Source: a virus. Taken from it: a stretch of DNA of 24,946 nt. Shown here piece by piece: positions 13,886 to 19,561 of this stretch. The translations under genes were made by a program, and so were the position numbers. Below the pieces are notes generated by a model. It saw nothing but the letters and a program-made list of their open reading frames with translations. It ran no database searches and had not been told where the DNA came from. The DNA is taken from positions 1-24,946 of the IMG/VR virus record IMGVR_UViG_3300009285_004832. The stretch is one strand, 5' to 3'. Within the stretch, counting starts at the first letter, position 1, and the number at the start of each line of letters is the position of its first letter.

Positions 13886-14030
13886 AAGATTTAATTTTTA
13901 GCTACTAATTCAACCCCACTCACTGCTGTCGCGCTCCCGCGTGTGGTGGCGTGGTGAGCCGGTGCAGAGATGATGATAGGTTGCGGTGGTTTTGAGGCCT
14001 CCAGTGCGTACCCCACTTAGGTGAGGTGCG
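13886..14030. other. Structured spacer in the small-gene array
   Basis: 145 bases without a gene. CGCG-CTCC-CGCG hairpin (13930-13941) is nested inside CTCAC (13919-13923)/GTGAG (13954-13958). A second hairpin covers about 14003-14032, ending just at the stop of the next gene, with two G-T pairs and one mismatch. No promoter recognised. Confidence 0.5.
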
Positions 14031-14186
14031 CTAGGAAGATTCAATATCGTCATCGAAGACAAGTATAGTGCCGTGGTTCATTCTTTCTTGACTGTCCTTG
14101 ATTAAGTTTACGAGCTGGTCGACACGCTCTTGATTCTCCTTTAGCTTATCGGAATATATCTTGATGTTTTTTTTATCGGGTTTCAT
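14031..14186 (-). CDS. 51-residue coiled-coil protein, unknown
   Basis: IYSDKLKENQERVDQLVNLI (about 10-29) is a short coiled coil; the end is acidic (FDDDIESS). No known family. Flanked on both sides by strong hairpins. Confidence 0.5.
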   Translation of the reverse strand: MKPDKKNIKIYSDKLKENQERVDQLVNLIKDSQERMNHGTILVFDDDIESS

Positions 14187-14214
14187 AACAAAGTGCTAGC
14201 TAATAATTTCCAGC

Positions 14215-14302
14215 GTGGGCTGGGAATGTAGCAAGTTGCGGTATGCCGCATACGGATGTAACACATATTACGTTTTGGTTACTCGCTACATTCTCAACCC
14301 AC
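14215..14302. repeat. Three-way-junction-like inverted repeat
   Basis: GTGGGCTGGGAATGTAGC (14215-14232) pairs with 14285-14302 over 18 positions with one G-T and one mismatch. Two perfect hairpins lie inside: TGCGG/CCGCA (14237-14250) and GTAAC/GTTAC (14258-14282). Bases 14296-14302 are also part of the long-range repeat at 14296-14313, so the two pairings exclude each other. Confidence 0.7.
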
Positions 14303-14332
14303 ATTTCCGGCCTCTTGTTTGGTAAACGATTT

Positions 14333-14482
14333 TTACTTGTCGTAGTCTAGCAAAACTTCGTTACAATCTTCGCACTCCAGCGCAACCGCTACGATATTCT
14401 TCTTTGTTTTTCCGTAAGTTACACACGCAATCATGTGTCCCGCGTGTTGTTTGAGTTTTTCAAACATGATTTTGTTTTTCAT
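14333..14482 (-). CDS. 49-residue protein with CxxC motif
   Basis: MKNKIMFEKLKQHAGHMIAC then VTYGKTKKNIVAVALECEDC with NEVLLDYDK at the end. The ALECEDCxEVLLDxD ending recurs, to my recollection, in small phage proteins; one CxxC pair plus His residues could bind zinc. Function unknown. Confidence 0.6.
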   Translation of the reverse strand: MKNKIMFEKLKQHAGHMIACVTYGKTKKNIVAVALECEDCNEVLLDYDK

Positions 14483-14490
14483 AGTTTTGT

Positions 14491-14538
14491 CTTCACCTGC
14501 CCGCGAAAACCTATCCAGAAAGTCGCGGGCATGTGAAG
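14491..14538. repeat. 16-bp hairpin between two small genes
   Basis: CTTCACCTGCCCGCGA (14491-14506) faces 14523-14538 with one mismatch. The loop AAACCTATCCAGAAAG contains AACCTATCC, the same string found on the other strand just after the stop of the 15987-16397 gene. No T run. Confidence 0.7.
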
Positions 14539-14545
14539 AGATGGG

Positions 14546-14716
14546 TTAGTTGATAATTTTTTCTTCTGCGATTACTCTAACTTCGTGCAAACCGTTTGGA
14601 TAAATTGAAACGCGCTCATATCTATTTTCTGCGTACAATTTTTGTCGCATTTTTTGCACATTTTCTCTTTCTTCTTGCGTTTCGCAAGGCATTGTGTAGA
14701 CGATTTCTTTTTTCAT
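14546..14716 (-). CDS. 56-residue protein, unknown
   Basis: From ATG 14716 (MKKEIVYTMPCETQEEREN). Looks like a compact alpha/beta protein: helix ENVQKMRQKLYAENRY, then strands RVSIYPNGLHEVRVIAEEK. A longer in-frame start at 14761 would overlap the inverted repeat and is not preferred. The stop is followed by TAACCCATCT. Confidence 0.55.
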   Translation of the reverse strand: MKKEIVYTMPCETQEERENVQKMRQKLYAENRYERVSIYPNGLHEVRVIAEEKIIN

Positions 14717-14775
14717 AAGCCTATAAGTTAAAAGGCCGGAAATGTGGGTTCCTGTACTCAATACGTGGTCGGAGT

Positions 14776-14965
14776 TTGTTTGTAATTATTTGATTGGTCT
14801 TTTTGCAATGATTTCTTTTGCTTCTTTTTCGCTTGCGCAACGCGCAATTTCAACCTTGCCATTTACCCAGATGATATATTTCCCGTGATCGTGATAGATA
14901 AGATAATGATTGCGTCCTTTTATTATTGTCATATTGTTTGTGAGTTTATCTTGTTGTTTGTAATT
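14776..14965. repeat. 12-bp direct repeats around the 48-residue gene
   Basis: TTGTTTGTAATT occurs at 14776-14787 and 14954-14965, just outside the stop and start of the 14786-14932 gene, each preceded by GAGTTT at a slightly different distance. The repeats could mediate loss or gain of the gene. Confidence 0.65.
14786..14932 (-). CDS. 48-residue protein, unknown
   Basis: MTIIKGRNHYLIYHDHGKYI then IWVNGKVEIARCASEKEAKE and IIAKRPIK: beta hairpins followed by a helix, with a regular pattern suggesting a small stable fold. No family recognised. It overlaps the left direct repeat by two bases. Confidence 0.55.
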   Translation of the reverse strand: MTIIKGRNHYLIYHDHGKYIIWVNGKVEIARCASEKEAKEIIAKRPIK

Positions 14966-14968
14966 TTC

Positions 14969-15008
14969 TACGCTACCGGCAATCCGTTGCCGTTATACCG
15001 GTAGCGTA
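14969..15008. repeat. 11-bp hairpin with alternative inner stem
   Basis: TACGCTACCGG (14969-14979) pairs exactly with CCGGTAGCGTA (14998-15008). GGCAA (14978-14982)/TTGCC (14987-14991) can form inside, sharing two bases with the outer stem. No T run on either strand within ten bases. Confidence 0.7.
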
Positions 15009-15031
15009 CAGCAACCGATTGATGTTTTTTC

Positions 15032-15577
15032 TTAGTTGATTTTTGCAAATGGCTTGTCCCATTTTCCGATATTGATGTTTAGATAGAAATTGCAATGGAA
15101 GTAATCTATCTGTGCATCACTGTCGTCGTAGTTGAAACTGTTTGCTAGGTCTGCGGCGGCCCTTACTACTTCATAAGCTTCTTTCGTCAGGTATGCGCCG
15201 TTATTGTAGCCGTCAGCATATTCTTTGAATTGGTACTTATTGAGCTGTGCATATCCATAATCTCTGTCAGTGTAGATATTTCCATTTTTGTCTTGTTTGT
15301 GTTCCGTGTTGAACACTTCAAATGGCGCGGACATGAGCGCAAGATGCAACGATTGCCCGCCGGAGTATTTCTGAATGGTAGTTGAGAACGTACAAGCTGG
15401 GTATTTTTCTTTCAATTCCTTGCGTATGATTTTCGCGATATCGGCAATTCCTAGGTTGTTTGAGTAGCGTTTTCCTTGCGTTGCATATCCCGTGTAATTA
15501 AAACGGGGCTTTGTTTCGTTTTCCATAACTTTTGAAATTATCTCCGGCCACTTATCGAATACAGGTTGAGTTTTCAA
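15032..15577 (-). CDS. LPD29-like domain protein
   Basis: 181 residues from ATG 15577; ATG 15526 (MENETKPRFNYTGY) is an alternative start. DIAKIIRKELKEKYPACTFS then TTIQKYSGGQSLHLAL (about 45-80) matches the pattern of the LPD29 domain (helix, then KFSVxxxxYSGGxSI), found in phage and plasmid polyvalent proteins and as stand-alone genes. The rest is Tyr/Asn-rich (DGYNNGAYLTKEAYEVVRAA). These proteins are suspected to counter host defence or act early, but no activity is known to me. Confidence 0.55.
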   Translation of the reverse strand: MKTQPVFDKWPEIISKVMENETKPRFNYTGYATQGKRYSNNLGIADIAKIIRKELKEKYPACTFSTTIQKYSGGQSLHLALMSAPFEVFNTEHKQDKNGNIYTDRDYGYAQLNKYQFKEYADGYNNGAYLTKEAYEVVRAAADLANSFNYDDSDAQIDYFHCNFYLNINIGKWDKPFAKIN

Positions 15578-15600
15578 AGAACGGGGCTACTTGCGCCCTA

Positions 15601-15936
15601 ACAATTTGTAAGCAATGGCGAGGATGGGTTAAACACTTGCGATTAAGAAAGCTTTGAAATCTCCAACGCTTGCACGGCCTCCGTAGTAGTATTTTTCTCC
15701 GTGATGAAAGTATAAGCCGTATCGTGGCCCGAAGTTTCCCGATAAGTCCTTTGCATGGTCGTCTGGCTCTCCAACAAGGAAAGCGTTTGAGGCCATAGCT
15801 TCGGGTGGTAACACTTCCAGCATTTCGTAGTATTTTTCTTCTGGCACTTCATCTGTTTTTTGCATGAAGTCTGTTTGAAGTTTTTTTGATGTATCCCATT
15901 TCATATATTTTTGATTCGCTTTTGCTTACAAATTGT
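15601..15936. repeat. 15-bp inverted repeat enclosing one gene
   Basis: ACAATTTGTAAGCAA (15601-15615) is an exact inverted copy of 15922-15936. The arms lie 13 bases beyond the stop and 17 bases before the start of the 15629-15904 gene. Confidence 0.8.
15629..15904 (-). CDS. DUF1419-like protein
   Basis: 91 residues. EEKYYEMLEVLPPEAMASNA then FLVGEPDDH, followed by RYGLYFHHGEKYYYGGRASV, resembles the DUF1419 pattern (YxxMLxVLPP...FLxGEPxDH...), common in plasmids and phages and of unknown function. His and Glu are well placed for a metal or nucleotide site, but this is a guess. The stop is followed by TAACCCATCC. Confidence 0.5.
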   Translation of the reverse strand: MKWDTSKKLQTDFMQKTDEVPEEKYYEMLEVLPPEAMASNAFLVGEPDDHAKDLSGNFGPRYGLYFHHGEKYYYGGRASVGDFKAFLIASV

Positions 15937-15959
15937 CAAAGAACAGAGCGCGAACGCTC

Positions 15960-16425
15960 ACAATAGAACGGCAAGGCGTGGATAGGTTAGAGATAAAGAG
16001 ATGACCAATACTTTAGAGATTCCATATCCGCATTTTTGAAGTTGTTTATTGCGCGGTTACTCCAGTTTATTTTTGCGGCAATAAGTTTCTGGACGGTATC
16101 CGCTATCCAGCTTTTTTCTTCGGGCGCATAGTTTTTGTAACAGGCATAGCTTCGAATTTTTGAACTTTTGTCGCCGATATGGCTGATGACAATTTCAGAA
16201 AAGTTTATCGCGCTTCCTTTTTCTTTTTCAAGAGCATCGCAGAACTTTGTACAATCGCTGTCTTCTTCTAGATAAGCATTTTCGCCGCGCATATAGCTGT
16301 ACGACGATATATTATCCGCGATGCCTAGCTGTAGCAGTTTGGATTTCGGTACTTTAAGCCAGCCGTGTCCGGGGTCGTCATATTTATGATACTTCATAAG
16401 TTGAAACGCCTTGCTATTCTATTGT
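15960..16425. repeat. 19-bp imperfect inverted repeat enclosing one gene
   Basis: ACAATAGAACGGCAAGGCG (15960-15978) pairs with 16407-16425, with one G-T and one mismatch. The arms sit 8 bases beyond the stop and 9 bases before the start of the 15987-16397 gene. A separate perfect hairpin GAGCG-CGAA-CGCTC lies just to the left of the left arm. Confidence 0.75.
15987..16397 (-). CDS. Conserved phage/plasmid small protein, unknown
   Basis: 136 residues. Begins MKYHKYDDPGHGWLKVPKSK, then LGIADNISSYSYMRGENAYL and EEDSDCTKF. The GHGWLxVPxxxLxxLGIADxISSYSYxxGxxxYLEEDxD block is one I recall from many phage and plasmid accessory proteins without known function. First gene of the - strand array; its transcript should start near 16477 from the promoter at 16484-16512. 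A stop-proximal TAACCTATCC follows the gene. Confidence 0.65.
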   Translation of the reverse strand: MKYHKYDDPGHGWLKVPKSKLLQLGIADNISSYSYMRGENAYLEEDSDCTKFCDALEKEKGSAINFSEIVISHIGDKSSKIRSYACYKNYAPEEKSWIADTVQKLIAAKINWSNRAINNFKNADMESLKYWSSLYL

Positions 16426-16483
16426 CAATGTTCGGTGTTTGTGTTCTGATGAGGGTTTATGCGGTTGTACTGTATCTGATAAG

Positions 16484-16512
16484 AGCATATAGGAGTTGCT
16501 TTATATTGTCAA
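16484..16512 (-). promoter_or_regulatory. Sigma70-type promoter for the small-gene array
   Basis: On the - strand, TTGACA (16512-16507), 17-base spacer, TATGCT (16489-16484). Start expected near 16477, about 80 bases before the first ATG. The -35 box is embedded in TTGACAATATAAAGCAA, which resembles the motifs beside the inverted-repeat arms. Confidence 0.6.
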
Positions 16513-16522
16513 GCAGTTGCGC

Positions 16523-16531
16523 TGTGGATAA
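16523..16531 (-). promoter_or_regulatory. DnaA-box-like 9-mer
   Basis: TGTGGATAA on the + strand is the exact complement of the consensus DnaA box TTATCCACA. A single 9-base match can occur by chance in a window this size. Confidence 0.4.
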
Positions 16532-16597
16532 GACATTACAGCACACTTTGGGGGGTGGTGTCAAAGGTGAATGGCTAGGAATAAGGGTTTTTGGGGG

Positions 16598-16620
16598 GTG
16601 CGGCTGGAATCTAGCCGCAC
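16598..16620. repeat. 8-bp perfect hairpin
   Basis: GTGCGGCT (16598-16605), loop GGAATCT, AGCCGCAC (16613-16620). In the leftward direction it lies upstream of the array promoter; no T run follows in the + direction. Confidence 0.5.
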
Positions 16621-16765
16621 TTGTTGCCGACATACCCTATCATTATGCAATTATTTTCAATGAATTATTATTTTTTTTTTATATTAATATAATATACATA
16701 GAGGTCGTAACAGGTGTGGTAGATTTGGTGTGGTGTAATTTTTTCGTCTGTAGGTTCGGGCGGGG

Positions 16766-16795
16766 TTGCAAGGGGTGCGGCTGTTTTGCTACACT
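16766..16795 (+). promoter_or_regulatory. Promoter giving a probable leaderless transcript
   Basis: TTGCAA (16766-16771), 18-base spacer, TACACT (16790-16795). The expected start, six or seven bases on, is the A of the ATG at 16802. Confidence 0.45.
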
Positions 16796-16801
16796 GTAGG
16801 A

Positions 16802-17038
16802 ATGAAAGCTAACGACATGCTCCGAGAGGCCGTAAAACTCAATTGGACACGTTTTACTGACCAAGCCATAGCAAATAAGCATGACGGCGTTTCCGCATCG
16901 CAGGTGCGCGGCATACGGCGTGCGCTAGGGCTTGTGCGAACACCGGCTATGCTCCATGCCATGTACGCCGCACATCGTGCCGGCAAGGTCTATATCGCCC
17001 GTGAGCCGACACGACTTATTCGTAAAGGTACGCTGTAG
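16802..17038 (+). CDS. Small HTH-like protein upstream of the terminase
   Basis: 78 residues. FTDQAIANKHDGVSASQVRG (about 18-37) followed by IRRALGLVRTPAMLHAMYAA reads like a helix-turn-helix with a basic recognition helix. No ribosome-binding site can fit because the promoter ends just before the ATG. First gene of the right block; could be a transcriptional regulator or a packaging-site binding protein. A longer in-frame start at 16766 would overlap the promoter. Confidence 0.55.
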   Translation: MKANDMLREAVKLNWTRFTDQAIANKHDGVSASQVRGIRRALGLVRTPAMLHAMYAAHRAGKVYIAREPTRLIRKGTL

Positions 17039-17341
17039 GCCTCTAAACGCCCCGCCACGGCACGTAAAGCACAAAGCTGATGCTATGTAGTACCCCACGT
17101 TGCGCGGCACGTTTGGCGCAGGTTGCGATACTTCGCACCTCATTCGCATTATAGGGCTATGTAGAGCCGTATGTTTAATACTTCGTATAATGGATAAACT
17201 ACGAGGTACGCTGTTGATTATACGGCTATGTAGAGCCATATCGTTGCTTGGAATGTTGCGATGGGGGGGGTACACCCAAGTCGCCAATAGGAAAATAAAT
17301 ATACTTAGCCCCTCCCCAATTTTTTTCACTTTTACGACTTT
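17039..17341. repeat. Repeat-rich noncoding region before the terminase
   Basis: About 300 bases without a credible gene. GCTATGTAG occurs at 17082, 17156 and 17225; the last two form hairpins GGCT-ATGTAG-AGCC (17155-17168 and 17224-17237) with weak outer pairing. Other hairpins: TGCGC/GCGCA near 17101-17120 and TGCGA-TACT-TCGCA near 17124-17137. An inverted repeat TACTTCGTA (17179-17187)/TACGAGGTA (17200-17208) is noted separately. Being just upstream of the terminase small subunit, it may be the packaging recognition region. Confidence 0.5.
17179..17208. repeat. loxP-like inverted repeat
   Basis: TACTTCGTA and TACGAGGTA (one mismatch) flank a 12-base spacer. ACTTCGTATAATG (17180-17192) equals 13 consecutive bases of P1 loxP (left arm plus start of spacer), but the right arm diverges and the spacer is 12 instead of 8 when arms are aligned this way. 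No recombinase gene is in the window. Confidence 0.35.
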
Positions 17342-17369
17342 TTGACACTCCCCCTCCCTATGTTATAAT
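17342..17369 (+). promoter_or_regulatory. Consensus sigma70 promoter for the terminase/head operon
   Basis: TTGACA (17342-17347), 16-base C/T-rich spacer, TATAAT (17364-17369). Both boxes are perfect. The expected start at about 17376 is the first base of the terminase small subunit ATG, so this mRNA should also be leaderless. Confidence 0.8.
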
Positions 17370-17375
17370 TTTTCT

Positions 17376-17843
17376 ATGGAAACCTCTCTTGAAGTAAAAT
17401 CCGAATCTCTTCCTGATATTTTCCAAAGCCCCGCCATTTACAAAACTCCTGAAAAAATACGGGAACAATTTGAAAAATATCTTATTCGTTGCGTGGAAGG
17501 CTACAAAGATACAAAAGGAAAATACCACCACCCGAAAGTCCCTAACCACGCGGGTCTTTGTTTCCATCTTAAAATAATTCCTTCAGAATGGGAAAAACTA
17601 AAACAACATCCGATTTTAGGTATCGCGATTATCTGGCTTGATGCTGTATTGGAAGATGAGTGGACGCAATTTTTGCCGACAAAAAACAGCGCGGGCGCGA
17701 TAAAATACTTGCAGGCACATTATCCTAATCCGTATGGAATAACAATAACGCAAACGAATGAAACGCCTATCCCGATTCTGAATATCTCTATGCACTTTAC
17801 GGCAAAGAGTGAAGTGAAAAAGGTAAAGATAATAGACGTATAA
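17376..17843 (+). CDS. terS: Terminase small subunit
   Basis: 155 residues. Helical region with TPEKIREQFEKYLIRCVEGY (24-43), then VPNHAGLCFHLKIIPSEWEK, a helix-turn-helix-like pattern seen in small terminases, and LPTKNSAGAIKYLQAHYPNPYG near the end, typical of this family. The last part would form the oligomerisation/TerL contact. It binds the packaging site and hands DNA to the large subunit coded three bases later. Strong promoter immediately upstream. Confidence 0.7.
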   Translation: METSLEVKSESLPDIFQSPAIYKTPEKIREQFEKYLIRCVEGYKDTKGKYHHPKVPNHAGLCFHLKIIPSEWEKLKQHPILGIAIIWLDAVLEDEWTQFLPTKNSAGAIKYLQAHYPNPYGITITQTNETPIPILNISMHFTAKSEVKKVKIIDV

Positions 17844-17846
17844 AAA

Positions 17847-19085
17847 ATGTATTTCGCCACCACAGCCACTCACAAAGTCGCCGCGATGAAAGCGCGTATT
17901 CGTGTTGTTTCCGGAGGGACTAGTGCTTCCAAAACAATTTCAATTCTGCTTTTACTTATTCAATACGCACAACAAGCGGGACATAAAGACGCGAAAAAGA
18001 ACGGGTGGCCAGAGTCCCCCGTCATCATATCCATTGTCGCGGAATCACTCCCCCACTTGAAAAAGGCGGCCATGCGCGATTTTTTGGAAATCCTTAACGC
18101 GCAAAAAGTGTATCAAGAAAACCGATGGAGCAAAACTGATTTTCTGTACACATTTGAAACAGGTTCCCGTATTGAATTCTTTGGGGTGGAGGATTCGTCA
18201 AAGGTGCGCGGGCCACGCCGTGACGTTCTCTTCATTAACGAAGCAAACAATATCTCCTATGAAACATTTGACCAACTCCTTGTCCGTACTAATCATGTCT
18301 GTTACATAGACTTCAATCCTGTAGGAGAGTTCTGGTTTCATACGGAAGTGAAAAACACTCGTACCGACTGGGAGGAAATTGTACTCACCTATAAAGATAA
18401 TGAGGCTCTTTCTCCGGGTATTATTGCCGATATTGAACAACATAAAAATCGGCCGGGATGGTGGAAAGTATACGGACTTGGACAATTAGGAGACGTGGAA
18501 GGAAAGGTGTATAGTGGGTGGGGGATAATTAACGAAATACCCCACGAGGCGCGGCTTGAACGTTATGGACTGGACTTTGGCTTCTCGAATGACCCCGCCG
18601 CGCTTATCTCTATTTATTACTACAATGGCGGGTACATTCTTGATGAGGAGTTCTGTCAGGTGGGTATGAAGAATCGTGAGATTGCCGATTATTTGAAAAA
18701 CAAACCCCGCGCTCTGGTGGTAGCCGATAGTGCAGAGCCGAAAAGTATCGCGGAGATCAAAGAGTACGGTATCAATATCGTACCGTGTGTTAAAAAAGGC
18801 GCGAAAGGTATAGACTATAAACGATATAGTATTCAGACGGTGCAGGATTTGAAAATAAGTGTGACTCGTTCGTCCGCGACCCTGCTTAAGGAATATCGAA
18901 ACTATTTGTGGGCGGTGGATAGAGATGGTAAACTGTTACAAAATGAGACCGAAGGCGCTGACCATTGTCTCGATGCCGCCCGCTATGGACTTACCTCTCT
19001 TGCTTCTGTTATCCGTAGGCGCGAACTCTTGCAAAATATGTCCTCACAGTTTCCTCCTCGAAAACGTCATAACATAGCTGTGTAG
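17847..19085 (+). CDS. terL: Terminase large subunit
   Basis: 412 residues, PBSX-like. ATPase: Walker A SGGTSASKT (22-30), Walker B VLFINE with Glu131, coupling motif IDFNPVG (154-160). Nuclease: GLDFGFSNDP with Asp243, VVADS with Asp294, ADHCLDAARYG with Asp372 and Asp376. It cuts concatemers and drives DNA into the prohead. Length and motif spacing are normal, with no disruption, so the phage could be functional. Confidence 0.95.
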   Translation: MYFATTATHKVAAMKARIRVVSGGTSASKTISILLLLIQYAQQAGHKDAKKNGWPESPVIISIVAESLPHLKKAAMRDFLEILNAQKVYQENRWSKTDFLYTFETGSRIEFFGVEDSSKVRGPRRDVLFINEANNISYETFDQLLVRTNHVCYIDFNPVGEFWFHTEVKNTRTDWEEIVLTYKDNEALSPGIIADIEQHKNRPGWWKVYGLGQLGDVEGKVYSGWGIINEIPHEARLERYGLDFGFSNDPAALISIYYYNGGYILDEEFCQVGMKNREIADYLKNKPRALVVADSAEPKSIAEIKEYGINIVPCVKKGAKGIDYKRYSIQTVQDLKISVTRSSATLLKEYRNYLWAVDRDGKLLQNETEGADHCLDAARYGLTSLASVIRRRELLQNMSSQFPPRKRHNIAV

Positions 19086-19086
19086 T

Positions 19087-19233
19087 ATGGAAAACGAAGA
19101 TGAACAAAAAAACAAAACCCCGATACTGAAGCCGGTTACTTTTATAGTTCCAGTCTGTTGCCGTGAAGGACACGATAATTGTCCGCACAAAGTGCAAAAG
19201 CCAATTAAGAAAAAAAGAAATGTCGGACTCTAA
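19087..19233 (+). CDS. 48-residue Cys/His protein, unknown
   Basis: MENEDEQKNKTPILKPVTFI then VPVCCREGHDNCPHKVQKPI and KKKRNVGL. CC-x3-H-x2-C-x-H could form a small zinc site. Starts directly after the terminase stop and overlaps the next gene by 14 bases. Confidence 0.55.
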   Translation: MENEDEQKNKTPILKPVTFIVPVCCREGHDNCPHKVQKPIKKKRNVGL

Positions 19234-19561
19234 CATAACTTCAAAGACTTTCGGCAAAAAGTTCGCGCCGCGACTTACGGACTCACTCCCCGATTTTTTG
19301 AAAGACCCCGCTAACTTCCTGAAAGTACAGCAAGCAATTTACAAAACGATTGCTACCAAACATTCTCACGGAGATGTTTTTGAGTACGCGAAGTGTTCCG
19401 CGTGTTCGCGTAAGATGTTGGAACGGCGACACCTCTTGAAGTCTTTAGGTTTCAAAAACCCAGCGCAGTATATGCAGTGGCAAAAAACACACGCAGAAAT
19501 TCGTAAGCGTTTTCCACTTATGGACTGGAAGACAAGAACTCCCATTAACTTGAAAAAATGA
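19220..19561 (+). CDS. Hypothetical protein with CxxC motif
   Basis: 113 residues from ATG 19220; an earlier in-frame ATG at 19163 would lie within the previous gene. KCSACSRKMLERRHLLKSLG (about 66-85) has one CxxC pair and a basic helix, followed by FKNPAQYMQWQKTHAEIRKR. Possibly DNA- or terminase-associated. Not recognised. Overlaps the SET gene by four bases. Confidence 0.6.
   Translation: MSDSNITSKTFGKKFAPRLTDSLPDFLKDPANFLKVQQAIYKTIATKHSHGDVFEYAKCSACSRKMLERRHLLKSLGFKNPAQYMQWQKTHAEIRKRFPLMDWKTRTPINLKK

Larger units (their letters stand above)
14296..14750. repeat. Long-range 18-bp inverted repeat around two small genes
   Basis: AACCCACATTTCCGGCCT (14296-14313) is an exact inverted copy of 14733-14750. 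The arms enclose the 49- and 56-residue genes and the hairpin at 14491-14538; the spacing is 419 bases. Confidence 0.8.
16398..16801. other. 404-base noncoding divergent region, candidate replication origin
   Basis: Contains a - strand promoter (16484-16512), an exact DnaA-box match TTATCCACA on the - strand (16523-16531), a G-rich hairpin (16598-16620), a long A/T tract (about 16640-16700) and the + strand promoter (16766-16795). Divergent transcription, a DnaA box and an A/T unwinding-like tract fit an origin, but only one box is seen. Confidence 0.4.

Noticed and set aside
15913-16428. TTGACA boxes beside the two inverted-repeat arms as promoters
   Set aside because: No acceptable -10 box at 16-18 bases on the - strand; treated as part of a repeated motif instead.
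16365-16799. Open frame across the divergent region
   Set aside because: It runs through promoters, the hairpin and the A/T tract, and encodes a hydrophobic, unstructured sequence.
17155-17237. CRISPR-like array from the GCTATGTAG copies
   Set aside because: Repeat units are only nine to fourteen bases, with three copies and no cas genes; better seen as hairpins.
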